From: Alcanivorax sp. DP30
Lineage (GTDB): Bacteria; Pseudomonadota; Gammaproteobacteria; Pseudomonadales; Alcanivoracaceae
Direction: 5' to 3'
DNA length: 64,000 nucleotides
Assembly (NCBI RefSeq): GCF_009882945.1
Contig: NZ_WTUY01000002.1
Location: 64,927 to 128,926 of the forward strand
Positions within the stretch are counted from its first letter, which is position 1. Every line of letters starts with the position of its first letter. Below are positions 55,351 through 64,000 of the stretch, piece after piece. The translations under genes were made by a program, and so were the position numbers. A model generated the notes under the pieces. That model was not told the DNA's origin and searched no databases. It worked only from the letters and a program-made list of their open reading frames with translations.

Positions 55351-56376
55351 TTACAAGGTGTGGCGGGTTTTACGGAACTGGCCAGGTGTCTGGCCGGTGT
55401 GTCGTTTGAAACTGCGTTGAAAGGAGCGGATATCCGAGTAACCCAGCGCATCTGCAATGCAGGTTTGGGCTTGATCTGTCGTACGCAACAATAGCCTGGC
55501 CTGTTCCAGGCGTATCTCATCCAGTAGTTTCTGCCAGCTTTGTCCTTCATCCGCCAGGTGACGGTGCAGGGTACGGATATTCATGCCCAGGCGTTCTGCT
55601 ACGGCTTCCTTGCGAGGCAAAGTATGGCCGATGGCGTCCTTGATGCATTGACGCACGCGCTGGCTCAGACTGGTTTCGATGCCCAGCTGGGCCAGTTGGG
55701 CCGTGGCATGGGCTTCCAGGGTGGACAGCAATAGAGGATCCGGTTGGCGAATGGGTAACATCAACAGATCGGGGGCGCCAACCAGGGCAGAATGAGGCTG
55801 GCCAAATCGTACCGGACAACGAAAGATGCGCTGATACTCGGCAACCTGCTTGGCCGAGGGTTCAGTGTGTTCGAGCAGGAGTTGCGCCGGTGCCAGATTG
55901 TCATTGCCGGTGAGCCAGCGCGCATAGCACAGCCAAGAGCTGAGTACGTTATCAATCAGATGACGGCGCACCGGTTGATCGGGATAACGGCAGTGCCAGC
56001 GAATCTTCGCCTGCTCGTCTTCTATTTCGATGTCAGTGGTGCCCATATCGCCCACCAGCCGCTCATACAGTGTGACCTTGATTAGCGCCTCATGCAGGGT
56101 GTGGGCGCTCATGGCTATATAGCCCATCACATTGTATGAGCCCGGTTGAATGAATGCGGAGGTGTGCAGGCCGAACAAGGGGTCGCCGGAGGCTTCGATC
56201 AGGTACTGCAGCAGACGCTGAAAATCCCGGCCGTCCACCCGCGCTTCCGGACGCAGGGGTTGATCGGCCTGGAGATTCGCGCTGGCCAATGCCGCCGCGG
56301 TATCCAGGCCCAGCTTTTCTGCGTGGGCAAGATATTGCTGGAGGGCGGCGCTGCTGATTTCACCCAGATCGGTCAC
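55351..56376 (-). CDS. AraC-family regulator, OruR-like
   Basis: A 341-residue regulator with an N-terminal arabinose-binding-type domain (SGDPLFGLHTSAFIQPGSYNVMGYIAMSAHTLHEAL) and a C-terminal double helix-turn-helix (AVAERLGMNIRTLHRHLADEG; IADALGYSDIRSFQRSFKRHTGQTPGQFR). It belongs to the same subfamily as the regulator at 14774 but is a separate gene with only moderate similarity. The SIMPL lipoprotein gene ends 6 bases upstream on the same strand and is likely co-transcribed. Ligand unknown. Confidence 0.88.
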   Translation of the reverse strand: MTDLGEISSAALQQYLAHAEKLGLDTAAALASANLQADQPLRPEARVDGRDFQRLLQYLIEASGDPLFGLHTSAFIQPGSYNVMGYIAMSAHTLHEALIKVTLYERLVGDMGTTDIEIEDEQAKIRWHCRYPDQPVRRHLIDNVLSSWLCYARWLTGNDNLAPAQLLLEHTEPSAKQVAEYQRIFRCPVRFGQPHSALVGAPDLLMLPIRQPDPLLLSTLEAHATAQLAQLGIETSLSQRVRQCIKDAIGHTLPRKEAVAERLGMNIRTLHRHLADEGQSWQKLLDEIRLEQARLLLRTTDQAQTCIADALGYSDIRSFQRSFKRHTGQTPGQFRKTRHTL

Positions 56377-56382
56377 GGTGTC

Positions 56383-57075
56383 TTATTCCAGCTCGAAAGT
56401 GATTTGCACCTGGGCGGTAATATCGGTTTCGCCAGGGCGGAAGCTTTCAGCGGCGCCCTCTTTGGCGCGTGCCATCATCATCATGGGGCGGGGGGTGCCC
56501 ATGGTGTGGGATTCAATGCGGATGGCCTCGCCCACATCCCGGCCTGCAGCCGCGGCGAGGATCCCGGCGCGCTTTCGTGCATCGTTGACCGCGTTCTCGA
56601 GCGCAGTATCGGACAAGGCATCGGCATTGCTGACCTCATTGCCTGCGGGCTGAATGTCACGAACGTTCAGTTTGGCCAGGCCATCAAGGAGTTCGGCATA
56701 GGTTTCCAGACCCTTTACACGGAAGTGGACGGAGCGGGAGACCTGATGACCGATGAGTTTTCTTTCCGGCTGATATTGCCACTGCGGGGTTACCCGGAAT
56801 TCAGTGGCGCGGGTTTGTGACTCCGGAATATCCAGATCATCGGCGAGGTCGAGCATGGCTTCGATCTGATCATCGACCCGGGATTTCATGGCATCAATAT
56901 CGGAGCCTTGTTGTTGCGATGATGCGTTGATGGAGAAGATATCCGCAATGGCGGTGACATTGCCCTGGCCGGATACAGTGATGCTGTCGCGTTCCTGGGG
57001 CAGCGGGCCTTGCCCACAGGCAGAGAGAAACAGAATCGAGAGGCTGGCCAGGCCAAGTGCGGTAACACCTTTCAT
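56383..57075 (-). CDS. SIMPL-domain (DUF541) lipoprotein
   Basis: A 230-residue predicted lipoprotein (signal peptide to FLSAC, Cys20) with the SIMPL/DUF541 domain: ITVSGQGNVTAIADIFSINASSQQQG, LDIPESQTRATEFRVTPQWQYQPE, VSNADALSDTALENAVNDARKRAGILAAAAGRDVGEAI. The domain forms ring-like periplasmic assemblies in a related protein, but its role is not well defined. AAGGAG-type leader (AAGGAGAT) precedes the ATG. It probably leads an operon with the AraC gene. Confidence 0.88.
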   Translation of the reverse strand: MKGVTALGLASLSILFLSACGQGPLPQERDSITVSGQGNVTAIADIFSINASSQQQGSDIDAMKSRVDDQIEAMLDLADDLDIPESQTRATEFRVTPQWQYQPERKLIGHQVSRSVHFRVKGLETYAELLDGLAKLNVRDIQPAGNEVSNADALSDTALENAVNDARKRAGILAAAAGRDVGEAIRIESHTMGTPRPMMMMARAKEGAAESFRPGETDITAQVQITFELE

Positions 57076-57183
57076 GGTATCTCCTTGTTTTTTGTATACC
57101 GGGTAGCCCTATTGTGCGAATTTCAGAACGGATAGCCAGTGCATTGAGCAAGCCGTGAAGATTTTACGAACGTTCTCACCATT

Positions 57184-57253
57184 AAGGGCACAAGATAAGC
57201 CCTTGTGCCCCTTGGTTGGCAAGGCTTAAGTCCCTATCATCGCAGCGTGCGAT
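57184..57253 (+). promoter_or_regulatory. Two hairpins ahead of mrp
   Basis: AAGGGCACAAG (57184-57194) pairs with CTTGTGCCCCTT (57202-57213), and ATCGCA-GCG-TGCGAT (57239-57253) is a second small hairpin 15 bases before the mrp ATG, near its ribosome site. The first lacks a T-run. A role in mrp expression is possible; a terminator for something upstream is the alternative. Confidence 0.4.
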
Positions 57254-57268
57254 GAGGGAGCAGAGATC

Positions 57269-58354
57269 ATGAGTGCAACAGAACAGGTGATACGTGAACA
57301 GCTGGGGCGTTTTGTGCCCGAGGATCTCGGGGTTTCCCTGGATCAGGCTGGTGCCACGATCGGAATCACGGCAACGGATCAGACGGTGACCGCAGATGTG
57401 ACACTGGGGTATCCCTGTGCCGGTGTTGAGGCATTGCTGCAAAGCCAGATGCAGGATCACCTGAGTGAATGCCTGGCTGGACGGAAGTTTGTACTTGGCC
57501 TTCATCATCATGTGATTCCCCATCGCAACCAGTCAGACATTCCGGCTCTGGATCAGGTTGCCAACGTGATTGCGGTCGCCTCCGGCAAAGGGGGCGTTGG
57601 GAAATCCACCACTGCGGTGAATCTGGCGCTGGCCCTGCAGGCTGAAGGCGCCAGGGTGGGGCTGCTGGATGCGGATGTGTTTGGTCCCAGTCAGCCCTTG
57701 ATGCTGGGCAAGCCTGATGGCACTCGCCCTGAGGTGCTGGACGGCAAGACCTTCGTGCCGGTGGACGCCTACGGCTTGCAAACCATGTCCATGGGCTACC
57801 TGACCACCCAGCAAACGCCGGTGGTGTGGCGTGGCCCCAAGGCCAGTGGTGCTCTGGTGCAAATGATGGAACAGACACGCTGGCAACAACTGGATTACCT
57901 GCTGGTGGATCTGCCGCCGGGCACCGGGGATATCCAGTTGACCCTCGCCCAGAAGATTCCCGTGGCGGGGGCGGTGGTGATTACCACGCCCCAGGACATC
58001 GCTCTGCTGGACGCAGTGAAAGGCGTGGAAATGTTTCGCAAGGTGGATATCCGCGTGCTGGGCATCGTGGAGAATATGGCGGTGCATATATGCAGCAACT
58101 GCGGCCATCAGGAGCACGTGTTCGGGCAGGGCGGCGGTGAGCGCATGGCCCGGGATTATGACACCGACGTGCTGGCCGCACTGCCATTGTCACTGAAGAT
58201 TCGCGAGCAGGCAGATAGCGGCAAGCCCGTCGTTGCAGCCTGTCCGGACAGTGAGGAAGCGGCACTGTACCGCAAGGCCGCCCGGCGGATGGCGGCAAGG
58301 CTGTCGTTGACCAGCAAGGGCAAGCGGGCGTTTCCCAAGGTCACGCAGCATTAG
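57269..58354 (+). CDS. apbC: Iron-sulfur cluster carrier Mrp/ApbC
   Basis: A 361-residue P-loop NTPase that delivers Fe-S clusters to apo-proteins. Residues 1-85 are the MIP18/DUF59-like domain; the deviant Walker A motif SGKGGVGKST is at 105-114; and the cluster-bridging CSNC gives Cys275 and Cys278. DLPPGTGDIQLTL and GQGGGERMARDYD complete the signature. The order mrp-dcd is conserved with Pseudomonas, where metG also lies next to them. The dcd gene follows after 240 bases that hold a large inverted repeat. Confidence 0.96.
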   Translation: MSATEQVIREQLGRFVPEDLGVSLDQAGATIGITATDQTVTADVTLGYPCAGVEALLQSQMQDHLSECLAGRKFVLGLHHHVIPHRNQSDIPALDQVANVIAVASGKGGVGKSTTAVNLALALQAEGARVGLLDADVFGPSQPLMLGKPDGTRPEVLDGKTFVPVDAYGLQTMSMGYLTTQQTPVVWRGPKASGALVQMMEQTRWQQLDYLLVDLPPGTGDIQLTLAQKIPVAGAVVITTPQDIALLDAVKGVEMFRKVDIRVLGIVENMAVHICSNCGHQEHVFGQGGGERMARDYDTDVLAALPLSLKIREQADSGKPVVAACPDSEEAALYRKAARRMAARLSLTSKGKRAFPKVTQH

Positions 58355-58370
58355 AAGAAGCTTCAAGCCC

Positions 58371-58498
58371 CAAGCTACAAGCTGCAACGCGGAACGGGTG
58401 AGAGGTGTGTTAGAGGTTGTGCCCGCGCAGGAGCGTCGGGCGCGGCGGCAGACCTGGAACCTGGTATCGCCTGGCTGCGCGTTGCAGCTTGTAGCTTG
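58371..58498. repeat. Inverted repeat, 21-base perfect arms
   Basis: Arms 58371-58391 and 58478-58498 are perfect inverted copies (core CAAGCTACAAGCTGCAACG), with a weaker extension outward, separated by about 86 bases. It fills most of the 240-base gap between mrp and dcd (58355-58594), and no gene is seen inside. The core belongs to the AAGCTACAAGCTGC family found at 50610-50690 and related to 602-657 and 35739-35818. Confidence 0.85.
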
Positions 58499-58594
58499 AG
58501 GCTGGTGTTACATCTGGCATCTGGTGTCCGGCGCCTATACCATTGACCGCTTGAAAATCACTGGCAACCCCCATTTCGAAACCGAGAGGCAGAA

Positions 58595-59164
58595 ATGACG
58601 ATTAAATCGGATCGCTGGATTACCCGCATGGCGAATGAACACGGCATGATCGAGCCTTTTCAGGCCGAACAGGTGCGTGCCGATGCCAGTGGCAACAAGC
58701 TGATTTCCTACGGGGTGTCCAGCTATGGGTACGACGTGCGCTGCGCGGATGAATTCAAGGTGTTCACCAATATTCATTCCGCCACCGTAGACCCCAAGAA
58801 TTTCGATGATCGCAGCTTTGTCGACATCAAGGGCGAATACTGCATTATTCCACCCAACTCCTTTGCGCTGGCTCGCACCGTGGAGTACTTCCGCATCCCG
58901 CGTAACGTGCTGACCGTATGTCTTGGCAAATCTACCTACGCGCGCTGCGGTATTATCGTCAATGTGACGCCGTTGGAGCCGGAGTGGGAAGGGCATGTGA
59001 CCCTGGAATTTTCCAACACCACCACCTTGCCGGCAAAGATTTATGCCAATGAAGGGGTGGCGCAGATGCTGTTCTTCGAGTCTGACGAGGTTTGTCAGAC
59101 CTCCTACGGAGACCGCGGAGGCAAATACCAGGGGCAGAAAGGCGTTACCCTGCCTCGGGCCTGA
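58595..59164 (+). CDS. dcd: dCTP deaminase
   Basis: A 189-residue enzyme, the usual length for Dcd, converting dCTP to dUTP on the way to dTTP. The family segments are [63 protein letters not shown] (with the catalytic Glu) and [12 protein letters not shown] at the end. AGAGGCAGAA precedes the ATG. The 3' end overlaps the convergent DUF3108 gene by 20 bases. Confidence 0.97.
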   Translation: MTIKSDRWITRMANEHGMIEPFQAEQVRADASGNKLISYGVSSYGYDVRCADEFKVFTNIHSATVDPKNFDDRSFVDIKGEYCIIPPNSFALARTVEYFRIPRNVLTVCLGKSTYARCGIIVNVTPLEPEWEGHVTLEFSNTTTLPAKIYANEGVAQMLFFESDEVCQTSYGDRGGKYQGQKGVTLPRA

Positions 59165-59933
59165 CCTCGCTCAGCTCGGGCTGTGCCGTGCTGGCATCAC
59201 TCTGATTGGTCACTGCCTGGGTGCCGGATTTTTCCGGATCCGGGCCGGTGTAATCAATCATGATCAGTTCGGCTTTGAGAAAGGTGCTCTCAATGTGCTT
59301 GGCCTTGACCACCATATAGTCCAGAGACGGCGCTACCCAGAACAGGGTGCGCCGTTTTTTCTTGCTGTCGCCCTGTCGTTTTTTTTCTACCAGCAACGTA
59401 TCCAGCTCCCCCATGGGGGTTTCGATGGTTTCGCGATCAATCACTGCGAAGTGGTGTGTGCGAATACGGTCGCCATAGACACTGGTAACAGAATAGCTGT
59501 CGGCACCTTCTGAGAAAACGCAGCGGCCACGCAGCAGAATAGTCAGTTCATCCAGCGCGTTTTCCGGAATGTCCAGACTCTCCTTGTCGTCCTCGGAGAC
59601 GTTATGGACCCGCGGGGGGCTCCATTGAAAATCCATCCGGTGATAGCGGTGTTTGCCGAAGCCCTCGAACTCATGCAGGTACTTGCTGGTGCGGGGCTGG
59701 CAGTCACGCCACTGGAAAAAACTTTCTTCGGTATTGGTGAGCAGGAACGACTTGGCCTTGAGGAGCATGCGGTAGTTATCTGCCCCCTGCGCGGGTTCCA
59801 GTACCAGATCGGCTTTTACCGGTGTAGGCAACTTGTTGACGTAAATGCGAAATTCCGCCGCAAACGGGGAAAGGGTTTCGGCCGCGGCCAGATTGCAGAC
59901 AACCAGCGACAGGCAGAATAGCAGTTGGCGCAC
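59145..59933 (-). CDS. DUF3108 exported protein, distal copy
   Basis: A 262-residue protein with a signal peptide ([15 protein letters not shown]) and a DUF3108 domain: [26 protein letters not shown] at the start, [14 protein letters not shown] in the middle and [22 protein letters not shown] then [21 protein letters not shown]. The family is a periplasmic beta barrel-like domain of unknown role. A second member of the same family lies 2 bases upstream. A short low-complexity tail ([17 protein letters not shown]) ends the protein. Confidence 0.88.
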   Translation of the reverse strand: MRQLLFCLSLVVCNLAAAETLSPFAAEFRIYVNKLPTPVKADLVLEPAQGADNYRMLLKAKSFLLTNTEESFFQWRDCQPRTSKYLHEFEGFGKHRYHRMDFQWSPPRVHNVSEDDKESLDIPENALDELTILLRGRCVFSEGADSYSVTSVYGDRIRTHHFAVIDRETIETPMGELDTLLVEKKRQGDSKKKRRTLFWVAPSLDYMVVKAKHIESTFLKAELIMIDYTGPDPEKSGTQAVTNQSDASTAQPELSEVRPEAG

Positions 59934-59935
59934 AG

Positions 59936-60661
59936 TTATTGCCCCTCCAGGGATTGCAGTGTCATGAGATGCTCACCGTCTTTGTTCTTTTGCTGCAACT
60001 GTACCAGAAGAAAATGATGTTTCGGTGCAAACCACATGAAAGTTTGTCGGGGACTATTTGCGCCCCGAATCCGTTGCACCTTGACGGTGTTGATCCGCTC
60101 ACCATCGATTTTCAGGGATTCCTCACCGACTACGCGAAAGCGCTGGGTTTCCAGTGACTTCTCATCGGCCACGTCCAGCCTGATGTCCTGCTCGCCACGT
60201 TCGAGAGCGCACTGCAGCGCCAGGCTCACAGACAGTTCGTCAGTGGCTGTTTCCGAAATGGGGTAGCTGTGCATGGCTTTGCCGGTACGCTCACTGGCGG
60301 CCACCCCGGTTTCCCGGTCCAGATGCAAGGTGGCTTCTTTTAGCTGCCCCAGGCCCTTGCGCATATAGCCATAATAGCTGCTTTGCGGTGTGCAGGATTG
60401 CCAGTTAAAGAGGGCGGTCTCGCGGATTTCACCCAGCCAGTTCTTGGCACTGACTTCCATTTTCCACAGGTCACCTTTCACCTTTTTGAGAGTGCGGGTG
60501 GCCGTAATGGAGAATGGAATGCCCTCACTCTTGAGTCGATAATCGAGGGTAAAAGGGGTAACCGGTGGCTGGGCAGAGGCAATCGGTGCCACGGCTATTG
60601 GTACCAGCAGAAGGGCGGCCCTAAGGGACCTGATAACCCTGTTCGGGTAGAGGCTTCCCAT
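59936..60661 (-). CDS. DUF3108 exported protein, proximal copy
   Basis: A 241-residue paralogue with a signal peptide (LRAALLLVPIAVAPIASA) and the DUF3108 pattern: VTPFTLDYRLKSEGIPFSITATRTLKKVKG, DELSVSLALQCALERGEQDIRLDVAD, ESLKIDGERINTVKVQRIRG, QTFMWFAPKHHFLLVQLQQKNKDG. The start is the ATG at 60661, which puts the first 41 bases inside purN; later starts would cut into the signal peptide. The overlap argues for coupling to purN. Two DUF3108 genes behind purM-purN also occur in Pseudomonas-type genomes as far as I recall. Confidence 0.83.
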   Translation of the reverse strand: MGSLYPNRVIRSLRAALLLVPIAVAPIASAQPPVTPFTLDYRLKSEGIPFSITATRTLKKVKGDLWKMEVSAKNWLGEIRETALFNWQSCTPQSSYYGYMRKGLGQLKEATLHLDRETGVAASERTGKAMHSYPISETATDELSVSLALQCALERGEQDIRLDVADEKSLETQRFRVVGEESLKIDGERINTVKVQRIRGANSPRQTFMWFAPKHHFLLVQLQQKNKDGEHLMTLQSLEGQ

Positions 60662-61283
60662 CCAGCTTGACTCCCTGTTCGTCCAGTGACAGGCGCTGCT
60701 CTGCGCGCCATTGCAACACCAGCGGGTAAAGCTGATGTTCACGTATCTGTACACGATTGGACAGGGAATCCGGATTATCGTTCGCCACAATTTCCACACG
60801 GGCCTGGGCAATCAGTGGGCCGCCGTCCAGTTCTTCGGTGACAAAGTGAATGGAACAGCCGTGTTCCCTGTCGCCAGCCTCCAAAGCGCGGGCGTGGGTG
60901 TGCAGGCCGCGGTACTTGGGTAGCAGGGAAGGGTGGATATTGATGAGCCGGCCTGCAAAATGGCGAACGAACACGGGGGAGAGAATACGCATGAACCCGG
61001 CCAGTACCAGGGTTTGCGGCTCATAGGGCTCAAGCTTGTCGATCATTGCCTGATCAAAGGCCTCGCGACTGTCGAAATCGCGATGATCCAGAATTTCAGT
61101 CGCAATGCCGGCCTGGCGGGCCCGCTGCAGCCCTCCAGCCTCGGCCTTGTTGGACAGCACAACCGGAACCCGCGCGTGCAGATTTCCTGCCGCAATGGCA
61201 TCCAGAATGGCCTGCAGATTGGTGCCTGAGCCACTGATCAGCACAGCCAGACGATGTGGCGCGGCGGAGGGGGAATCGGTCAT
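60621..61283 (-). CDS. purN: Phosphoribosylglycinamide formyltransferase
   Basis: A 220-residue enzyme (slightly longer than E. coli PurN) that transfers the formyl group from 10-formyl-THF to GAR. Seen are LISGSGTNLQAILDAI, the FMRILSPVFVRHFAGRLINIHPSLLPKYRGLHTHARALE block with the catalytic Asn and His, and HFVTEELDGGPLIAQA with the catalytic Asp. purM ends 63 bases upstream. A start with GTG is not needed; ATG at 61283 fits. Confidence 0.97.
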   Translation of the reverse strand: MTDSPSAAPHRLAVLISGSGTNLQAILDAIAAGNLHARVPVVLSNKAEAGGLQRARQAGIATEILDHRDFDSREAFDQAMIDKLEPYEPQTLVLAGFMRILSPVFVRHFAGRLINIHPSLLPKYRGLHTHARALEAGDREHGCSIHFVTEELDGGPLIAQARVEIVANDNPDSLSNRVQIREHQLYPLVLQWRAEQRLSLDEQGVKLDGKPLPEQGYQVP

Positions 61284-61346
61284 TGAACGGGTTTCCAGGG
61301 GCTTGTCAGAAAATGGGCTGCCAGCAGGCCGGCAGCCCGGGTTCGA

Positions 61347-62390
61347 TCAGTCTTCCAGGCCTTCCAGAACAACCTCGGGCTCGCCGTCTGCAGCGTGGAT
61401 CTCGCCCATCAGGAAAGCGGTTTCTCCTTCCGCTTCCATCAATGCCAAGGTGGCGTCGACCTGATCCGCCGGCACTACGATGACCATGCCAACGCCGCAG
61501 TTGAAGGTGCGGTACATTTCAAAGGCGGGCACCTGGCCTTCCTGTTGCAGCCACTGGAATACGGCGGGGAATTCCCAGCTGTTGGTATCAATCACGGCCT
61601 GGGTACTCTCGGGCATCACGCGGGGCAGGTTCTCTGGCAGGCCGCCACCGGTAATGTGGGCCAGGGCATGCACCTCAACCTGCTCGATCAGCTTGAGCAG
61701 CGGCTTGACATAAATGCGCGTGGGGGCCAGAAGGTGCTCCATCAGCGGCTTGCCGTCCAGCTCAACATCCGTTTCGGCCTGCGCCATGATGCGACGTACC
61801 AGAGAGTAACCGTTGGAGTGCGGCCCACTGGAGGCCAGGCCGATCAGCTTGTCGCCGGCCTGCACCTTGCTGCCGTCGAGCACGCCATCCTTCTCGACTA
61901 CACCAACACAGAAGCCAGCCAGGTCGTAGTCTTCACCTTCATACATGCCGGGCATTTCAGCTGTCTCGCCACCAATCAGCGCGCAGCCCGCCATTTCACA
62001 GCCTTCGCCAATGCCGGTGACCACACTGGTTGCGGTTTCCACGTCCAGCTTGCCAGTGGCGTAGTAGTCGAGGAAAAACAGTGGCTCGGCGCCGCCAACG
62101 ATCAGATCGTTGACGCACATGGCCACCAGATCAATACCCACCTTGTCGTGTCGGCCGGTATCAATGGCCAGACGCAACTTAGTGCCCACGCCATCGGTGC
62201 CGGCAACCAGTACCGGGTTCTTGTAGCGCGAGGGCAGCTCGCAGAGGGCGCCGAAACCGCCCAGGCCACCCAGGACCTCGGGGCGGCGGGTGCGCTTGGC
62301 CACGGGGGCAATACGCTTTACCAGCTCGTTTCCGGCATCGATGTCGACGCCAGCGTCACGGTAGGTCAGTGGCCGTTTCTGTTCGGTCAT
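61347..62390 (-). CDS. purM: Phosphoribosylformylglycinamidine cyclo-ligase
   Basis: A 347-residue AIR synthetase. Start is the ATG at 62390, with GGAG 8 bases upstream; longer frames lack a family match. Family segments: [79 protein letters not shown] and GHIMAQ-type [14 protein letters not shown]. It forms AIR in purine synthesis. Divergent from the DUF2066 gene across 157 bases, the order known from Pseudomonas. Confidence 0.97.
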   Translation of the reverse strand: MTEQKRPLTYRDAGVDIDAGNELVKRIAPVAKRTRRPEVLGGLGGFGALCELPSRYKNPVLVAGTDGVGTKLRLAIDTGRHDKVGIDLVAMCVNDLIVGGAEPLFFLDYYATGKLDVETATSVVTGIGEGCEMAGCALIGGETAEMPGMYEGEDYDLAGFCVGVVEKDGVLDGSKVQAGDKLIGLASSGPHSNGYSLVRRIMAQAETDVELDGKPLMEHLLAPTRIYVKPLLKLIEQVEVHALAHITGGGLPENLPRVMPESTQAVIDTNSWEFPAVFQWLQQEGQVPAFEMYRTFNCGVGMVIVVPADQVDATLALMEAEGETAFLMGEIHAADGEPEVVLEGLED

Positions 62391-62547
62391 GGGGGGCTCC
62401 GGGTTGATGAAGGCGCGTATTTTAAGAGTCCGGCGCCCATCTTTCCACCGCTGAGTAGCAGAGAATGACAGAGAAAATCCGGTTCGCCAGTCTGCATCGA
62501 ATAGGTGATAATAGCCCGCTTTATGAGACTGGTTGGATTTTGCGCTC

Positions 62548-63570
62548 ATGCGTCTAAATGGAAAGCAGGTAGTAGCAGCACTGTTATTGTTGCTGGTCAT
62601 GTTGTCAGGAGTGCAGTCCGCACTGGCCGGAACACTGGATACCGTGGAAGTTGCGGTGGAAAACCGCACCCCGGAAGAGCAGCAACGGGCCTTGGGTGAA
62701 GCGCTCAACCAGGTGTTGGTGCGTTTGAGCGGCAAGCCGTCGGTACTGGATCTGCCGGTGGCAGAAAAAGCTGCGGAACAGCGCGATCGCTGGGTCATTC
62801 GCCAGGATTACCGCGAGGGTAAGTTGGTGGCGCGGTTTGATACCGCAGGTCTGATGGACTTTATTGGCTCCAGCGGGGCGCCAGTGTGGGGTGTGCCCCG
62901 ACCCCGTGTGCTGGTCTGGCTGGTGGATCAGGGCACGGGCAAAGGCAGCATGGTCAATCCCGGCCACCCGGATTTCGCCATGCTCAAGCGTGAAGCCGAT
63001 CGCCGGGGTCTGGACGTGGTGATCCCGGAGTGGGATGCCACCGATCGTGGAGCCCTGGCTGTGGCGGATATTCGAGGCCGCTTTGATAACCAGATTCTGG
63101 AGGCGTCTTCTCGCTATCCCCATGAAATGGTGCTCGCAGCGGTGCTGTATAGTGGCGATCCGGCGACGGTGAGCTGGCGAATCCTGCAGGGCCGCAAGAC
63201 CCTGGATGATGGCCGTATCAAGTCTGACTCCACCCCGCAGGCCATTGCGGACCTTGTGGATAGCGTGACAGATCAGCTGGCTGACCGCTTTGCGGTGGCC
63301 GGCGGAGCCAGCGATCAGCGCACCTTGCTGACGGTACAATCAGTTGGTGCGCTGGATGACTGGAAGGCGCTGCGGGACTTCCTCTCAGGGCTTGGTGGGG
63401 TGCAGAGCGTCTCGCTGGTTCAGGTTTCCGGAGACTCCCTGATCTATGGTCTGGATTTCAGCGGCAGCGATGCGCAGCTGCGCGATTTGCTGTCACTGTC
63501 TTCCGCGTTGTCTCCCTGTCCTGATGACGCTGTGGCCGGGCCACAGTGGCGTTACTGCTGGCGCCACTGA
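62548..63570 (+). CDS. DUF2066 exported protein
   Basis: A 340-residue protein with a signal peptide ([20 protein letters not shown]) and the DUF2066 domain: [35 protein letters not shown] and [45 protein letters not shown]. Start at the ATG at 62548 gives the signal peptide; no strong ribosome site is seen. The family has no known function. It stands upstream of hda, with 3 bases between them, an arrangement conserved in pseudomonads. Confidence 0.9.
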   Translation: MRLNGKQVVAALLLLLVMLSGVQSALAGTLDTVEVAVENRTPEEQQRALGEALNQVLVRLSGKPSVLDLPVAEKAAEQRDRWVIRQDYREGKLVARFDTAGLMDFIGSSGAPVWGVPRPRVLVWLVDQGTGKGSMVNPGHPDFAMLKREADRRGLDVVIPEWDATDRGALAVADIRGRFDNQILEASSRYPHEMVLAAVLYSGDPATVSWRILQGRKTLDDGRIKSDSTPQAIADLVDSVTDQLADRFAVAGGASDQRTLLTVQSVGALDDWKALRDFLSGLGGVQSVSLVQVSGDSLIYGLDFSGSDAQLRDLLSLSSALSPCPDDAVAGPQWRYCWRH

Positions 63571-63573
63571 TCA

Positions 63574-64000
63574 ATGGTGGCGCAACTACCCCTTGCTCTG
63601 CAGCTGCGCGAGGGCAACGACCTGTCCAATTTTGTTGCCGGTGATAATGGCGCCCTGTTTCAGGGTGTTCGGGAAACGGTGCTGGGTGAGGATCGCCAGG
63701 CCTTTATCTGGGGTGGCGACGGCCAGGGAAAGAGCCATTTGCTGGAAGGGGCCGTCCGGCTGGCCCAGCATCATGGCCTTAACGCCTGCCTGTTACCCGC
63801 CGAAGAAATTCTTCCGCTGAGCCCGGAAGTGCTGGAATCCATGGAGCAGTTCGATCTGCTGGCCCTGGACGATTGTCAGCACTTTGCCGGAGAACCCCGT
63901 TGGGAAGAGGCATTGTTCCATCTTTATAACCGGCTGATGGCCAGGGGAGGGCGGTTATTGGTTACCGCCACGGCATCCCCCGCCGCCATGGGGTTGATGC
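63574..64000 (+). CDS. hda: DnaA-inactivator Hda, partial
   Basis: The first ~142 residues, cut by the window end. It is a DnaA-like AAA protein: LQLREGNDLSNFVAGDNGALFQGVR at the start, Walker A GGDGQGKSHLLEG and Walker B LLALDDCQHF. There is no DnaA DNA-binding region in the seen part. With the sliding clamp, Hda drives ATP hydrolysis on DnaA after initiation. The ATG at 63574 follows the DUF2066 stop directly, so the two are coupled. Full length would be around 235 residues. Confidence 0.95.
   Translation, partial: MVAQLPLALQLREGNDLSNFVAGDNGALFQGVRETVLGEDRQAFIWGGDGQGKSHLLEGAVRLAQHHGLNACLLPAEEILPLSPEVLESMEQFDLLALDDCQHFAGEPRWEEALFHLYNRLMARGGRLLVTATASPAAMGLM

Overview
The window reads as ordinary chromosome of a gammaproteobacterium, moderately high in GC apart from a few AT-rich gaps. 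The gene content and protein style most resemble Alcanivorax or a close relative: metG, mrp/apbC and dcd, nagZ with a thioinosine phosphorylase, purM-purN with DUF3108 proteins, DUF2066 next to hda, umuDC, a large NAD-glutamate dehydrogenase, and Pseudomonas-type REP sequences. The genus is an inference; the class is well supported. I see no prophage, integrase, transposase, rRNA or CRISPR array.

Layout. 1-3109: a partial MpaB-like oxygenase, an HD-domain protein and a class II aldolase on the minus strand, divergent from a Crp/Fnr regulator. 3110-5499: AT-rich spacers around two tandem paralogues that look like PL7 alginate lyases. 5508-14133: metG, two large hybrid histidine kinases placed tail to tail, and a PhoD-like phosphatase. 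14134-14452: a possible small RNA. 14453-20062: DUF2288, an AraC regulator, and a divergent three-gene secretion-signal cluster (beta-helix lipoprotein plus two diheme cytochromes). 20225-26338: NAD-GDH, then a radical SAM gene behind a near-ideal SOS box. 26476-31920: an SDR/TetR/hydrolase operon with a likely operator, a B-box-like zinc/TPR membrane protein facing a rhomboid protease, and a DUF4442 protein. 32063-39933: DUF748 protein, spermidine synthase-like protein, Slt lytic transglycosylase, RsmC and an extended SDR. 40060-46302: tRNA-Gly(CCC), a cytoplasmic YkuD enzyme, nagZ, an MscS channel, hpt, MTI phosphorylase, a CNNM/CBS protein and cysK. 46608-52515: BaiN/YhiN flavoprotein, tag, SOS-boxed umuDC, a REP cluster and a DUF3336 patatin lipase. 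52738-57075: an operon of an unknown protein, a Ras-like GTPase and two roadblock proteins, followed by an AraC regulator and a SIMPL lipoprotein. 57269-64000: mrp, dcd, two DUF3108 proteins, purN, purM, DUF2066 and the start of hda.

How genes work together. Several functional groups can be read from the order: SOS response (umuDC, the radical SAM gene, plus the repair glycosylase tag nearby); peptidoglycan recycling (YkuD enzyme, NagZ, Slt); purine and methylthio salvage (MTI phosphorylase releases hypoxanthine, which Hpt turns into IMP) and de novo purine synthesis (purM, purN). The least understood units are the GTPase/roadblock operon, whose GTPase lacks a normal NKxD motif, the beta-helix/diheme-cytochrome cluster, the twin PL7 proteins, the zinc/TPR membrane protein, and the candidate sRNA with a CsrA-like hairpin. 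Intergenic spaces carry two repeat classes: REP-type palindromes and a GAGCTAC/AAGCTACAAGCTGC family.
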